Assembly: GCF_021728535.1 (NCBI RefSeq)
Contig: NZ_JAKKDU010000014.1
Location: 1 to 33,552 of the forward strand
Source of the DNA: Wocania arenilitoris
Lineage (GTDB): Bacteria; Bacteroidota; Bacteroidia; Flavobacteriales; Flavobacteriaceae
Reading direction: 5' to 3'
DNA: 33,552 nt
Under the pieces are notes generated by a model, which searched no databases, had not been told where the DNA came from, and saw nothing but the letters and a program-made list of their open reading frames with translations. The position numbers were made by a program, and so were the translations under genes. This document shows, piece after piece, positions 16,659 through 23,720 of the stretch (the first letter of the stretch is position 1; the number at the start of each line of letters is the position of its first letter).

Positions 16659-18046
16659 AGCATTGTTTTATGCACATAATATGCTTATTAAATATAATGT
16701 TTTTTAACGCTCAAACATTTGATTTAGAAGTTATTAAGCAATCTGGTGATGATGATAAGCGAATAAACTTAGTCATTTTAAGCGATGGTTATCAAGCATC
16801 AGAGTTTTCAAAACTTATAACCGATGCTGCAAGTTTTTCGACAGAAATGTTTACACAATCTCCGTTTAAAGAATATACCAACTATTTTAATGTGTATATT
16901 ATAAAAGTCCCGTCCAACGAAAGTGGTACAGATCATCCTGCTACGGCAACCGATGTTACAGAACCTGTTTTTCCTGCCGCAACTAAAGACACTTATTTTA
17001 ATACCTCTTTCGATACTTCTGGTTTTCATAGGTTGTTGTATACTTACAGCTCTTCTTTAGTTTATAATGTATTGGCTAATAATTTTCCAGAATACGACCA
17101 ACCTATTATTTTAGTTAATTCATCTGAATATGGTGGTGCTGGTGGACCATATGCTGTTTCATCAACTGGAGCAAGCGCTAATGAAATTGTTATTCACGAG
17201 TTGGGGCACTCGCTTTTTAATTTGAGAGACGAGTACTATCCAGGAGATGGTCGTCTCTTTGAAGCTATAAATGCCACTCAAGAAACGAATCCAACATTAG
17301 TAAAATGGAAAAACTGGATGGGAATTGATGCCATTGATATTTATCCATACGGAACTTCTGGTGAAGCTGCTACTTGGAATAGACCTCATCAAAGTTGTAA
17401 AATGCGTTATTTAGGTGTAGACTTTTGTGCAGTTTGTACTGAAGGGATAGTTGAAAAAATCCATAGTTTAGTACCTCCAATCGATTCGTATTTACCAATA
17501 TCTAATGCGGTAACTGCAACTGTTTATCCAATTGATTTTCAATTAAATTTAATAAAACCGATTCCCAATACTTTAAAAAGTACATGGACATTAAATGCTT
17601 CAAATTTTGCAAATGACGTCGATGATATTTCAATTATTGACACTGATTTGAATATAGGAACTAATAATTTAGATGTTGTTGTACATGATGACTCGCCTTT
17701 TTTAAAAGTTGATAACCATAATTCGGTTCACGTTTACACGGTTTCTTGGACGATAACAAAATCTGCTTTAGGAATTGATGAAATTATTAGTGAAGAAAAT
17801 GACTTTAATATTAGCCTATTTCCAAACCCTTCAAATAATATTTTAAGCATAAAAGTTGAAAGTGAAAATGCTGTAAACTTAAAAGTAGACATTTTAAGTT
17901 TAGATGGAAAACAGGTAAAATCAACTAAAATTTCTAACTACGAAAGCAATGAAATTCATATTAGTCGATTGAGTAATGGTGTATATTTAGCCAATATTTA
18001 CTCTAATAATATGCTTTTAACAAGTAAGCGTTTTGTGAAGAATTAA
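16655..18046 (+). CDS. M64-family zinc metallopeptidase with T9SS sorting domain
   Basis: This 463-residue secreted protease has a signal peptide (MKHCFMHIICLLNIMFFNAQ). The N-terminal part, with INLVILSDGYQASE at about 37-50, is typical of M64 (IgA protease type) proteins. The zinc site HELGHSLFNLRDEY is at 181-194 (HExxH with downstream DEY). The last roughly 78 residues, starting LFPNPSNN near 388 and ending in a Lys-rich tail, form a type A C-terminal sorting domain, so export across the outer membrane by the type IX system and surface attachment or release are expected. Substrate specificity is unknown, and the IgA protease label is only a family name. Confidence 0.9.
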   Translation: MKHCFMHIICLLNIMFFNAQTFDLEVIKQSGDDDKRINLVILSDGYQASEFSKLITDAASFSTEMFTQSPFKEYTNYFNVYIIKVPSNESGTDHPATATDVTEPVFPAATKDTYFNTSFDTSGFHRLLYTYSSSLVYNVLANNFPEYDQPIILVNSSEYGGAGGPYAVSSTGASANEIVIHELGHSLFNLRDEYYPGDGRLFEAINATQETNPTLVKWKNWMGIDAIDIYPYGTSGEAATWNRPHQSCKMRYLGVDFCAVCTEGIVEKIHSLVPPIDSYLPISNAVTATVYPIDFQLNLIKPIPNTLKSTWTLNASNFANDVDDISIIDTDLNIGTNNLDVVVHDDSPFLKVDNHNSVHVYTVSWTITKSALGIDEIISEENDFNISLFPNPSNNILSIKVESENAVNLKVDILSLDGKQVKSTKISNYESNEIHISRLSNGVYLANIYSNNMLLTSKRFVKN

Positions 18047-18570
18047 TACTTTTGTTTTGGTGGATAGCTAACTAATATTTTATCTAAAATAGCATTAAAA
18101 AGTGCTTCTCTTTTTTCGGGCGTTGCATTTGGGTTGTATGTAGCTTCACTAACAGCTTGCCAAAAAAGACCTTTACCATTTTCGTCAACAAAATCTATAG
18201 TTATTTGTCTATTCACTCCAGATTGACCTAAGGGTATTCCTATTGAAACACCACCACCGGCGTTTCGACCACCACCACCAACACCCACTCCAACAGTATT
18301 TCGTTGTGCCGTTTGAAATTCACTGCTTTTAATGTCAATAAAAAAATCTGGTTCTTTAGCTAAACTAAAACCTCGAGCTTGCATTTTATAATCTAAGGCA
18401 TCTAGAAAACGTTTGGTGTCTAAATCACTCAAACCTGTTTTCATATTGGCATAGTAATTATAGGTTTTGTACTTTGTAAAATCTGTGCTTTTATCAAAAT
18501 CGTAATTAACACGAATTGGTACACAAGAAACGATAACTAATGTTAAGATGGTAATTTTAAGATATTTCAT
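18043..18570 (-). CDS. DUF4136 lipoprotein
   Basis: This 175-residue protein has the lipoprotein signal MKYLKITILTLVIVSC, with acyl Cys at residue 16. The mature protein shows the DUF4136 pattern: VNYDFDKSTDFTKYKTYNY near the start, LDALDYKMQARGF, a Gly-rich segment (VGVGVGGGGRNAGGG), and an ITIDFVD then WQA segment before a C-terminal helix. The function of DUF4136 is not established. Its stop codon shares the TTAA at 18043-18046 with the stop of the convergent M64 gene, so no separate terminator exists between them. Confidence 0.88.
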   Translation of the reverse strand: MKYLKITILTLVIVSCVPIRVNYDFDKSTDFTKYKTYNYYANMKTGLSDLDTKRFLDALDYKMQARGFSLAKEPDFFIDIKSSEFQTAQRNTVGVGVGGGGRNAGGGVSIGIPLGQSGVNRQITIDFVDENGKGLFWQAVSEATYNPNATPEKREALFNAILDKILVSYPPKQKY

Positions 18571-18648
18571 AGCGATAATTTTCCTTAAAATTAATCAAAA
18601 ATTATTCCACATAGTTTAACTAAATAGAGTTTAACAAAAACAATGTGC

Positions 18649-19359
18649 TTAACTATCTTCTTTTTTATCGACAGATTTTGTTAAAGCAGAAGATATAATA
18701 CCTGTTGGAATGGCTACAATACCTAAACCAATCATAAGGATAAAAAAAGTAAACACTTTGCCGCCTACTGTTATTGGGTAAACATCGCCATAACCAACAG
18801 TTGTAAGCGTAATTATTGCCCACCATAAACTATCAAAAATTGAAGAAAAATGTTCGGGTTGTGCTTGGTTTTCAAAATAATAAATTCCTACAGCAGAAAA
18901 ATATATTAAGATAAGAGTGATAAATATGAATAATAGAATTTCTTCTTTTGCCGATTTTATAGCACTTGTAAAATGATTCATCGCTTTGTTATAGCGCACT
19001 AATTTTAAAATTCTGAATAAGCGTAAAAAGCGTAACGCTCTTAACGAACGTAAATCAACTCCAAAGGACAAGTAAAATGGTAGTATTGCAAGAAAATCTA
19101 TAATACCAAAAAAGCTAAAAACAAACTTAGGTTTGCTGTCGGCAACGTAAATTCTTAGCATATACTCTAAAGTAAAAACAATAACACTAAACCATTCAAT
19201 AAACTGAAGAATAACCTTTGTTTGTGGTTTTAAATTGGGAATAGTTTCAATAGAAAATGTTATGACAGATAAAAGAATTAGAGCTTGAATAAAAAAAGCA
19301 AAATACCTGCTTAATTTGTTATCGTTAATTTCTACTATATTTTTAATGTGTTTTTTCAT
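18649..19359 (-). CDS. Voltage-gated-type potassium channel
   Basis: This 236-residue ion transporter has six transmembrane segments and a pore loop. S4 carries Arg or Lys at every third position (R104, R107, R110, R113, R116, K119, R122), which is the voltage-sensor pattern. The selectivity filter TTVGYGD (186-192) predicts K+ selectivity. S6 follows with FFILMIGLGIVAIPTGI. The cytoplasmic tail is very short (about 12 residues, acidic and Lys-rich), so no RCK or cyclic-nucleotide domain is present. It would act as a homotetramer in the inner membrane. It lies 68 nt after obgE on the same strand. Confidence 0.92.
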   Translation of the reverse strand: MKKHIKNIVEINDNKLSRYFAFFIQALILLSVITFSIETIPNLKPQTKVILQFIEWFSVIVFTLEYMLRIYVADSKPKFVFSFFGIIDFLAILPFYLSFGVDLRSLRALRFLRLFRILKLVRYNKAMNHFTSAIKSAKEEILLFIFITLILIYFSAVGIYYFENQAQPEHFSSIFDSLWWAIITLTTVGYGDVYPITVGGKVFTFFILMIGLGIVAIPTGIISSALTKSVDKKEDS

Positions 19360-19427
19360 ACTGAAAACTATATCTCATTATAAATGATTAAGTAGTGAAA
19401 TTAAAAAAATTGCAGCTTCTTTAAAAA

Positions 19428-20426
19428 CTAATCATTTAACATTTTCCAAAGCAAGTCTTTAAGTTCTGTAATGCCTTGTTGTGCTACTGATGATATAAAT
19501 AGATAGGGGATAGGTAATTCGCTATCTAACTCTGTTTTAAGTTCAGCTTTTAATTCAGCATCAAGCATATCGCTTTTAGATATAGCTATAATACGTTCTT
19601 TATCTAGCATTTCTGGGTTGTATCTGCGTAACTCATCTAAAAGAATGTCGTATTGTTTTTTAATATCATCAGCATCAGCAGGAAGTAAAAATAATAAAAT
19701 CGAGTTACGTTCTATATGGCGCAAAAAGTAGTGCCCAAGTCCCTTTCCTTCGGCAGCGCCTTCAATAATTCCAGGAATATCTGCCATTACGAAAGTTTGA
19801 AAATCGCGATACTCCACAATGCCCAAGTTGGGTTTTAAAGTCGTAAACTCGTAATCAGCAATTTTAGGTTTTGCTGAGGTAACAACCGATAATAACGTTG
19901 ATTTTCCTGCATTTGGAAACCCAACCAAACCAACATCAGCTAAAATTTTTAACTCTAAAGTGATGTGTTTTTCTTCTAACGGAAGACCTGGTTGTGCATA
20001 ACGTGGTGTTTGATTTGTAGAAGATTTAAAATGCCAGTTTCCTAATCCGCCTTTTCCACCTTCAACAATTATTTTTTCTTCACCTTGTTCGGTTATTTCA
20101 AAAATAATGTCGTTGGTTTCGGTATCTCTTACTACAGTTCCTAAAGGAACATCAACATAAACATCTTCACCATCGGCACCAGAACTGCGACTTTTGCTAC
20201 CATGTTCACCATGACCTGCTCTTATATGTCTTTTAAATTTTAAATGAAGTAGTGTCCAAAGATTAGAATTACCACGGAGTATAACATGACCACCGCGACC
20301 ACCATCTCCCCCATCTGGACCACCTTTTGTGATGTATTTCTCACGATGTAAATGTGCAGAGCCTTTGCCTCCGTTACCAGAAGACACATACATTTTTACG
20401 TAGTCTACAAAATTTCCTTCAGTCAT
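19428..20426 (-). CDS. obgE: GTPase ObgE/CgtA
   Basis: This 332-residue Obg GTPase is involved in late assembly of the 50S ribosomal subunit and stress control. The N-terminal glycine-rich Obg fold covers about residues 5-160 ([25 protein letters not shown]). The G domain follows with G1 GFPNAGKST (169-177), switch residues [11 protein letters not shown]3 DIPG (217-220) and G4 written as SKSD (283-286). The variable C-terminal OCT domain is absent, as is common outside Firmicutes. It lies downstream of hpt-adk with a 97-nt gap and is probably transcribed in the same direction as part of a nucleotide and translation gene group. Confidence 0.95.
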   Translation of the reverse strand: MTEGNFVDYVKMYVSSGNGGKGSAHLHREKYITKGGPDGGDGGRGGHVILRGNSNLWTLLHLKFKRHIRAGHGEHGSKSRSSGADGEDVYVDVPLGTVVRDTETNDIIFEITEQGEEKIIVEGGKGGLGNWHFKSSTNQTPRYAQPGLPLEEKHITLELKILADVGLVGFPNAGKSTLLSVVTSAKPKIADYEFTTLKPNLGIVEYRDFQTFVMADIPGIIEGAAEGKGLGHYFLRHIERNSILLFLLPADADDIKKQYDILLDELRRYNPEMLDKERIIAISKSDMLDAELKAELKTELDSELPIPYLFISSVAQQGITELKDLLWKMLND

Positions 20427-20523
20427 TTAATGTTTATTTGCTAATCTTTGGATTCGTTTATTCGATTCTAAATCATTAAGTTTTTAACTTTTAAATTAAC
20501 AGACAAACAAATTAGTACCTCAA

Positions 20524-21633
20524 CTATAATTTATCAATCACTCCACTTAGGCGTACTGTAATGTCTTCAATACTGCCCACGCCATCAACACCAAAATATT
20601 TGTGTTGTGCAGAATAATAGTCTTTTAAAATAGCTGTTTTATTATAGTATTCTGTAATTCGGTTTCTAATAATAGACTCATCTGCATCGTCTGCTCTTCC
20701 GCTGGTTTCTCCTCTTTTTAATAAACGCTTTACTAAAACCTCGTCATCAACTTCTAAAGCTACCATTGCATTTATTTGAGAATCTTTGGTATCCATTAAT
20801 TTATCTAAAGCTTCGGCTTGTGCATCTGTTCTTGGAAATCCATCAAAAATAAAACCATTAGCATCGGCATTTTTTTCAACTTCAGCTTCCAACATATCTA
20901 TAGTAACTTGGTCTGGTACTAATTCGCCTTTGTCCATGTAAGATTTTGCTAGCATACCTAAAGCGGTTTCATTTTTTATGTTAAATCTAAAAACATCGCC
21001 AGTTGAGATATGCACTAAATTATATTTCTCTTTTAAAAATTCTGCTTGCGTTCCTTTTCCTGCTCCTGGAGGGCCAAATAGTACTAAATTTGTCATGTGT
21101 TGTGTTTCTTTTATTTGATATATTTCTGGTATGTCTCTTCCTAATCCATCATAATCAAGCCCATAGCCCACTATAAATTTATTAGGTATTTCTATACCAA
21201 CATAATGTAGTTTAAAATCTTTTTTATAAGCTTCTGGTTTGTAAAATAATGTCGCAATTTTAAGCGATTTTACATTTTCATTTTTAAAAATGCGGTGTAC
21301 TTCAGCTAGGGTGTTTCCAGAGTCTATAATATCTTCTAAAACAACTACCGTTCGCCCAGATAAATCTTGAGTTAAACCAATTAAACGTTGAATATCCTCA
21401 CTAGATTTAACACCTTCGTAGGATGCTAATTTTATAAATGTAACCTCGCATGGTTTTGGGTACTTTTTTACAAAATCGCTAACTACCATAAACGAACCGT
21501 TTAAAATACCAACAAATACAGGTGTTTCGTCTCCAAGATCGTTAGATATTTGGTTAACTAAACGTGTAATAGCTGCATCAATTTCTTCAGCCGAAATAAA
21601 TGGTTTGAAATATTTATCGTGTAGTTTAATCAC
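20524..21633 (-). CDS. Hypoxanthine phosphoribosyltransferase-adenylate kinase fusion
   Basis: One frame encodes two enzymes. The GTG at 21633 is chosen as start (369 residues, MIKLHDKYF) because a TATCTTTG -7 box lies only 23 nt upstream. A longer frame to 21708 would begin before that promoter. Residues 1-175 are an Hpt-type purine phosphoribosyltransferase with the PRPP loop LEDIIDSGNT (99-108). From Met180 (MTNLVLFGPPGAGKGT) a full adenylate kinase follows, with its P-loop at 187-195, FDGFPRT at 263-269 and a short zinc-free LID near 307-316. The linker is only about five residues. Both enzymes feed adenine and guanine nucleotide pools. From memory this fusion is usual in Flavobacteriia. 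Confidence 0.92.
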   Translation of the reverse strand: MIKLHDKYFKPFISAEEIDAAITRLVNQISNDLGDETPVFVGILNGSFMVVSDFVKKYPKPCEVTFIKLASYEGVKSSEDIQRLIGLTQDLSGRTVVVLEDIIDSGNTLAEVHRIFKNENVKSLKIATLFYKPEAYKKDFKLHYVGIEIPNKFIVGYGLDYDGLGRDIPEIYQIKETQHMTNLVLFGPPGAGKGTQAEFLKEKYNLVHISTGDVFRFNIKNETALGMLAKSYMDKGELVPDQVTIDMLEAEVEKNADANGFIFDGFPRTDAQAEALDKLMDTKDSQINAMVALEVDDEVLVKRLLKRGETSGRADDADESIIRNRITEYYNKTAILKDYYSAQHKYFGVDGVGSIEDITVRLSGVIDKL

Positions 21634-21655
21634 CGTTATTTTATTTTGAAAGATG

Positions 21656-21663
21656 CAAAGATA
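21656..21663 (-). promoter_or_regulatory. -7 box for hpt-adk
   Basis: TATCTTTG on the minus strand matches TAnnTTTG, 23 nt upstream of the GTG at 21633. It fixes the start of the fusion gene. No clear -33 element is present. Confidence 0.45.
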
Positions 21664-21728
21664 ATCAATAGAATACCGATTACCGATTTTTTGATTTACG
21701 ATTTGCAAAGTAATTTGATATTAAAATG

Positions 21729-21736
21729 TATTTTTG
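21729..21736 (+). promoter_or_regulatory. -7 box for purK
   Basis: TATTTTTG matches TAnnTTTG and lies 33 nt upstream of the purK ATG. A TTTG at 21702-21705 sits 23 nt further up, slightly longer than the usual spacing. It is divergent from the hpt-adk promoter, about 66 nt away, so both purine transcripts start in one short intergenic region. Confidence 0.42.
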
Positions 21737-21768
21737 CTTAAAATGAATGCGTTTAGAAATAAAACAAC

Positions 21769-22923
21769 ATGAATTATTTTTCTTCAAATTTTAAACTTGG
21801 TATTCTTGGTGGCGGACAATTAGGAAAAATGTTATTGAATGATACAAGAAAGTTTGATATTTACACTTGCGTTCTTGATGCTAGTAATGAAGCGCCTTGT
21901 AAAATAGCTAGTAATGAATTCCATTTAGGCGATTTATTAGATTATGATGCGGTTTATAATTTCGGAAAACAAGTTGATGTATTAACTATTGAAATTGAAA
22001 ACGTAAATGTTGATGCGCTTGAAGCACTTGAAAAAGAAGGTGTAAAAGTTTACCCATCGGCAAAAACATTACGTACCATTCAAAATAAGGCTACACAAAA
22101 ATTGTTTTATGTAGATAATGATTTGCCAACGGCTCCATTTACAAGGTTTGCATACCTATCTGAAATAGAAGATGCTATAGAAAATGGAGGTATAACCTTA
22201 CCTTTTGTTTGGAAAGCTGCTCAATTTGGTTATGATGGTAACGGTGTAAAAGTTGTTAGAGTATTATCAGATTTAGAGGGATTGCCAAAAGGCGAATGTA
22301 TTGCTGAAAATTTGGTCCCTTTTAAAAATGAATTAGCCGTTATTGTAGCTAGAAATGCATCTGGTGAAATTAAAACATTTCCTGTGGTTGAAATGGAATT
22401 TCATCCAGAAGCTAACCAAGTGGAGTATGTAATTTGTCCAGCAAGAATTGATAATGATGTTGCTAAAAAAGCTACCGAAGTGGCACTAAAAGTATCAAAA
22501 GCCTTTAATCATGTTGGTCTTTTAGCTGTTGAAATGTTTCAAACTGAAAATGATAATATTTTAATAAATGAAGTGGCTCCAAGACCTCATAATTCAGGAC
22601 ATCAAACAATCGAAGCTAATTACACATCTCAATTTGAACAACATCTTAGAGCTATTTTAAATTTACCTTTAGGAAGAACCGATAGTAAAGTTGGTGGCGT
22701 TATGGTAAATTTAGTTGGGGCAGAAGGGCATACCGGTAATGTTGTTTATGAAAATATTGAAACTATAATGAAAATGAATGGAGTTACTCCGCATATTTAC
22801 GGAAAAAAACAAACCAGACCATTCAGGAAAATGGGACACGTAACGATTGTAAATAAAGATTTAAACGAAGCACGTCGTGTTGCAGAAGACGTAAAAAAGG
22901 TAATTAAAGTAATAAGTGATTAA
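21769..22923 (+). CDS. purK: 5-(carboxyamino)imidazole ribonucleotide synthase
   Basis: This enzyme catalyses the ATP- and bicarbonate-dependent conversion of AIR to N5-CAIR in purine synthesis. The 384-residue ATP-grasp protein opens with GILGGGQLGKM (GGGQLGKM 14-21), has the ATP-grasp core with WKAAQFGYDGNG, and the family signature NEVAPRPHNSGH at 267-278. It is followed 76 nt later by purE, which uses its product. It is divergently transcribed from hpt-adk, so de novo synthesis and salvage genes are side by side. Confidence 0.96.
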   Translation: MNYFSSNFKLGILGGGQLGKMLLNDTRKFDIYTCVLDASNEAPCKIASNEFHLGDLLDYDAVYNFGKQVDVLTIEIENVNVDALEALEKEGVKVYPSAKTLRTIQNKATQKLFYVDNDLPTAPFTRFAYLSEIEDAIENGGITLPFVWKAAQFGYDGNGVKVVRVLSDLEGLPKGECIAENLVPFKNELAVIVARNASGEIKTFPVVEMEFHPEANQVEYVICPARIDNDVAKKATEVALKVSKAFNHVGLLAVEMFQTENDNILINEVAPRPHNSGHQTIEANYTSQFEQHLRAILNLPLGRTDSKVGGVMVNLVGAEGHTGNVVYENIETIMKMNGVTPHIYGKKQTRPFRKMGHVTIVNKDLNEARRVAEDVKKVIKVISD

Positions 22924-22942
22924 ATCACAATAACTAAAAACT

Positions 22943-22977
22943 AAAATCCAATAACACAGCAGTTTTTTTTGGATTTT
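22943..22977. repeat. Inverted repeat in the purK-purE gap
   Basis: AAAATCCAA (22943-22951) and TTGGATTTT (22969-22977) are perfect inverted copies with a 17-nt spacer. The right arm follows a T-run and is echoed by nearby TTTGGAATTT words just ahead of purE. It could fold in the purKE mRNA as a weak attenuator or processing site. There is no T-tract after the stem, so a classical terminator is unlikely. Confidence 0.3.
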
Positions 22978-22999
22978 GGAATTTTAAAATTTGGAATTT

Positions 23000-23482
23000 A
23001 TGAGTAAAGTAGGAATAATTATGGGAAGTAAAAGTGATCTTCCTGTTATGCAACAAGCCATTGATATTTTAAAAGGATTTGATATAGACGTTGAAGTAGA
23101 TATCGTTTCGGCTCATCGCACACCAGAAAAATTATTCGATTATGGCAAGCATGCTCATACTAGAGGATTTGCTGTAATAATCGCAGGAGCAGGTGGAGCA
23201 GCTCATTTACCAGGAATGATAGCTTCTTTATCGCCGCTTCCAGTAATTGGTGTTCCTGTTAAAAGTAGTAATTCTATTGATGGTTGGGATTCTGTTTTAT
23301 CTATTCTTCAAATGCCTGGAGGCGTACCTGTTGCAACGGTTGCTTTAAATGGAGCAAAAAACGCAGGCATTCTGGCTGCTCAAATCATTGGAGCTTCAGA
23401 TAAATGCATTTTAGATAAAATTATCGTTTACAAACAAGGATTAGAAAAAATGGTTCATGAATCTGCTAAAGATTTAAAATAA
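23000..23482 (+). CDS. purE: N5-carboxyaminoimidazole ribonucleotide mutase
   Basis: This 160-residue class I PurE moves the carboxyl group of N5-CAIR to give CAIR. GSKSD (9-13), SAHRTP (37-42, catalytic His39) and GAGGAAHLPG (63-72) are the substrate-binding and catalytic motifs. The ATG at 23000 is preferred over an in-frame TTG nine bases earlier, because GSKSD then sits at its normal distance from the N-terminus. It forms an operon with purK. Class I identity follows from the company of purK. Confidence 0.95.
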   Translation: MSKVGIIMGSKSDLPVMQQAIDILKGFDIDVEVDIVSAHRTPEKLFDYGKHAHTRGFAVIIAGAGGAAHLPGMIASLSPLPVIGVPVKSSNSIDGWDSVLSILQMPGGVPVATVALNGAKNAGILAAQIIGASDKCILDKIIVYKQGLEKMVHESAKDLK

Positions 23483-23557
23483 GTTACCTCAAATAGAATT
23501 GAATTAAAATTTATTTTAACTAAAACCTTAAGAACTTAAAGATATAAATGTCACTTT

Positions 23558-23597
23558 TGTGAATAAAAAAACCTCGGATTTATTCGAGGTTTTCACA
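23558..23597. terminator. Strong hairpin after purE, T-tract stronger on the minus strand
   Basis: AAAACCTCG (23568-23576) pairs with CGAGGTTTT (23585-23593) around an 8-nt loop. Outer arms TGTGAA (23558-23563) and TTCACA (23592-23597) can pair as an alternative extension. On the plus strand only four T follow the stem before CAC. Read on the minus strand, seven T follow. It can end the purKE transcript, but it looks better built for minus-strand transcription. Confidence 0.7.
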
Positions 23598-23605
23598 GCT
23601 ATTAA

Positions 23606-23635
23606 CAATAATTCTTATTGAGTTAAAGATAACTC
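23606..23635. other. Two abutting small inverted repeats, possible short RNA
   Basis: CAATAA-TTC-TTATTG (23606-23620) is followed directly by GAGTTA-AAGA-TAACTC (23620-23635), the two sharing base 23620. With the hairpin at 23568-23593 they make three stem-loops in 70 nt. On the minus strand TATGTTTG, a TAnnTTTG match, lies near 23654-23661, and a 14-codon ORF beginning at that ATG ends in this stretch. A short minus-strand transcript of about 80-90 nt is possible. This is speculative. Confidence 0.25.
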
Positions 23636-23720
23636 TTCTGAAAAATCTAGTGCAAACATATTAAAATTTATTAGGTATGCATAATAAAATTTATTTTTTA
23701 ACTTAAGTATAAATTATAGA

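Noticed and set aside
21633-21708. N-terminal extension of the Hpt-Adk protein to an upstream ATG
   Set aside because: The extension (MQIVNQKIGNRYSIDY...) does not resemble Hpt and would begin upstream of the likely promoter.
21709-21768. Purine riboswitch or PurR box ahead of purK
   Set aside because: A 60-nt AT-rich gap with a -7 box and no helical junction pattern or clear palindrome.
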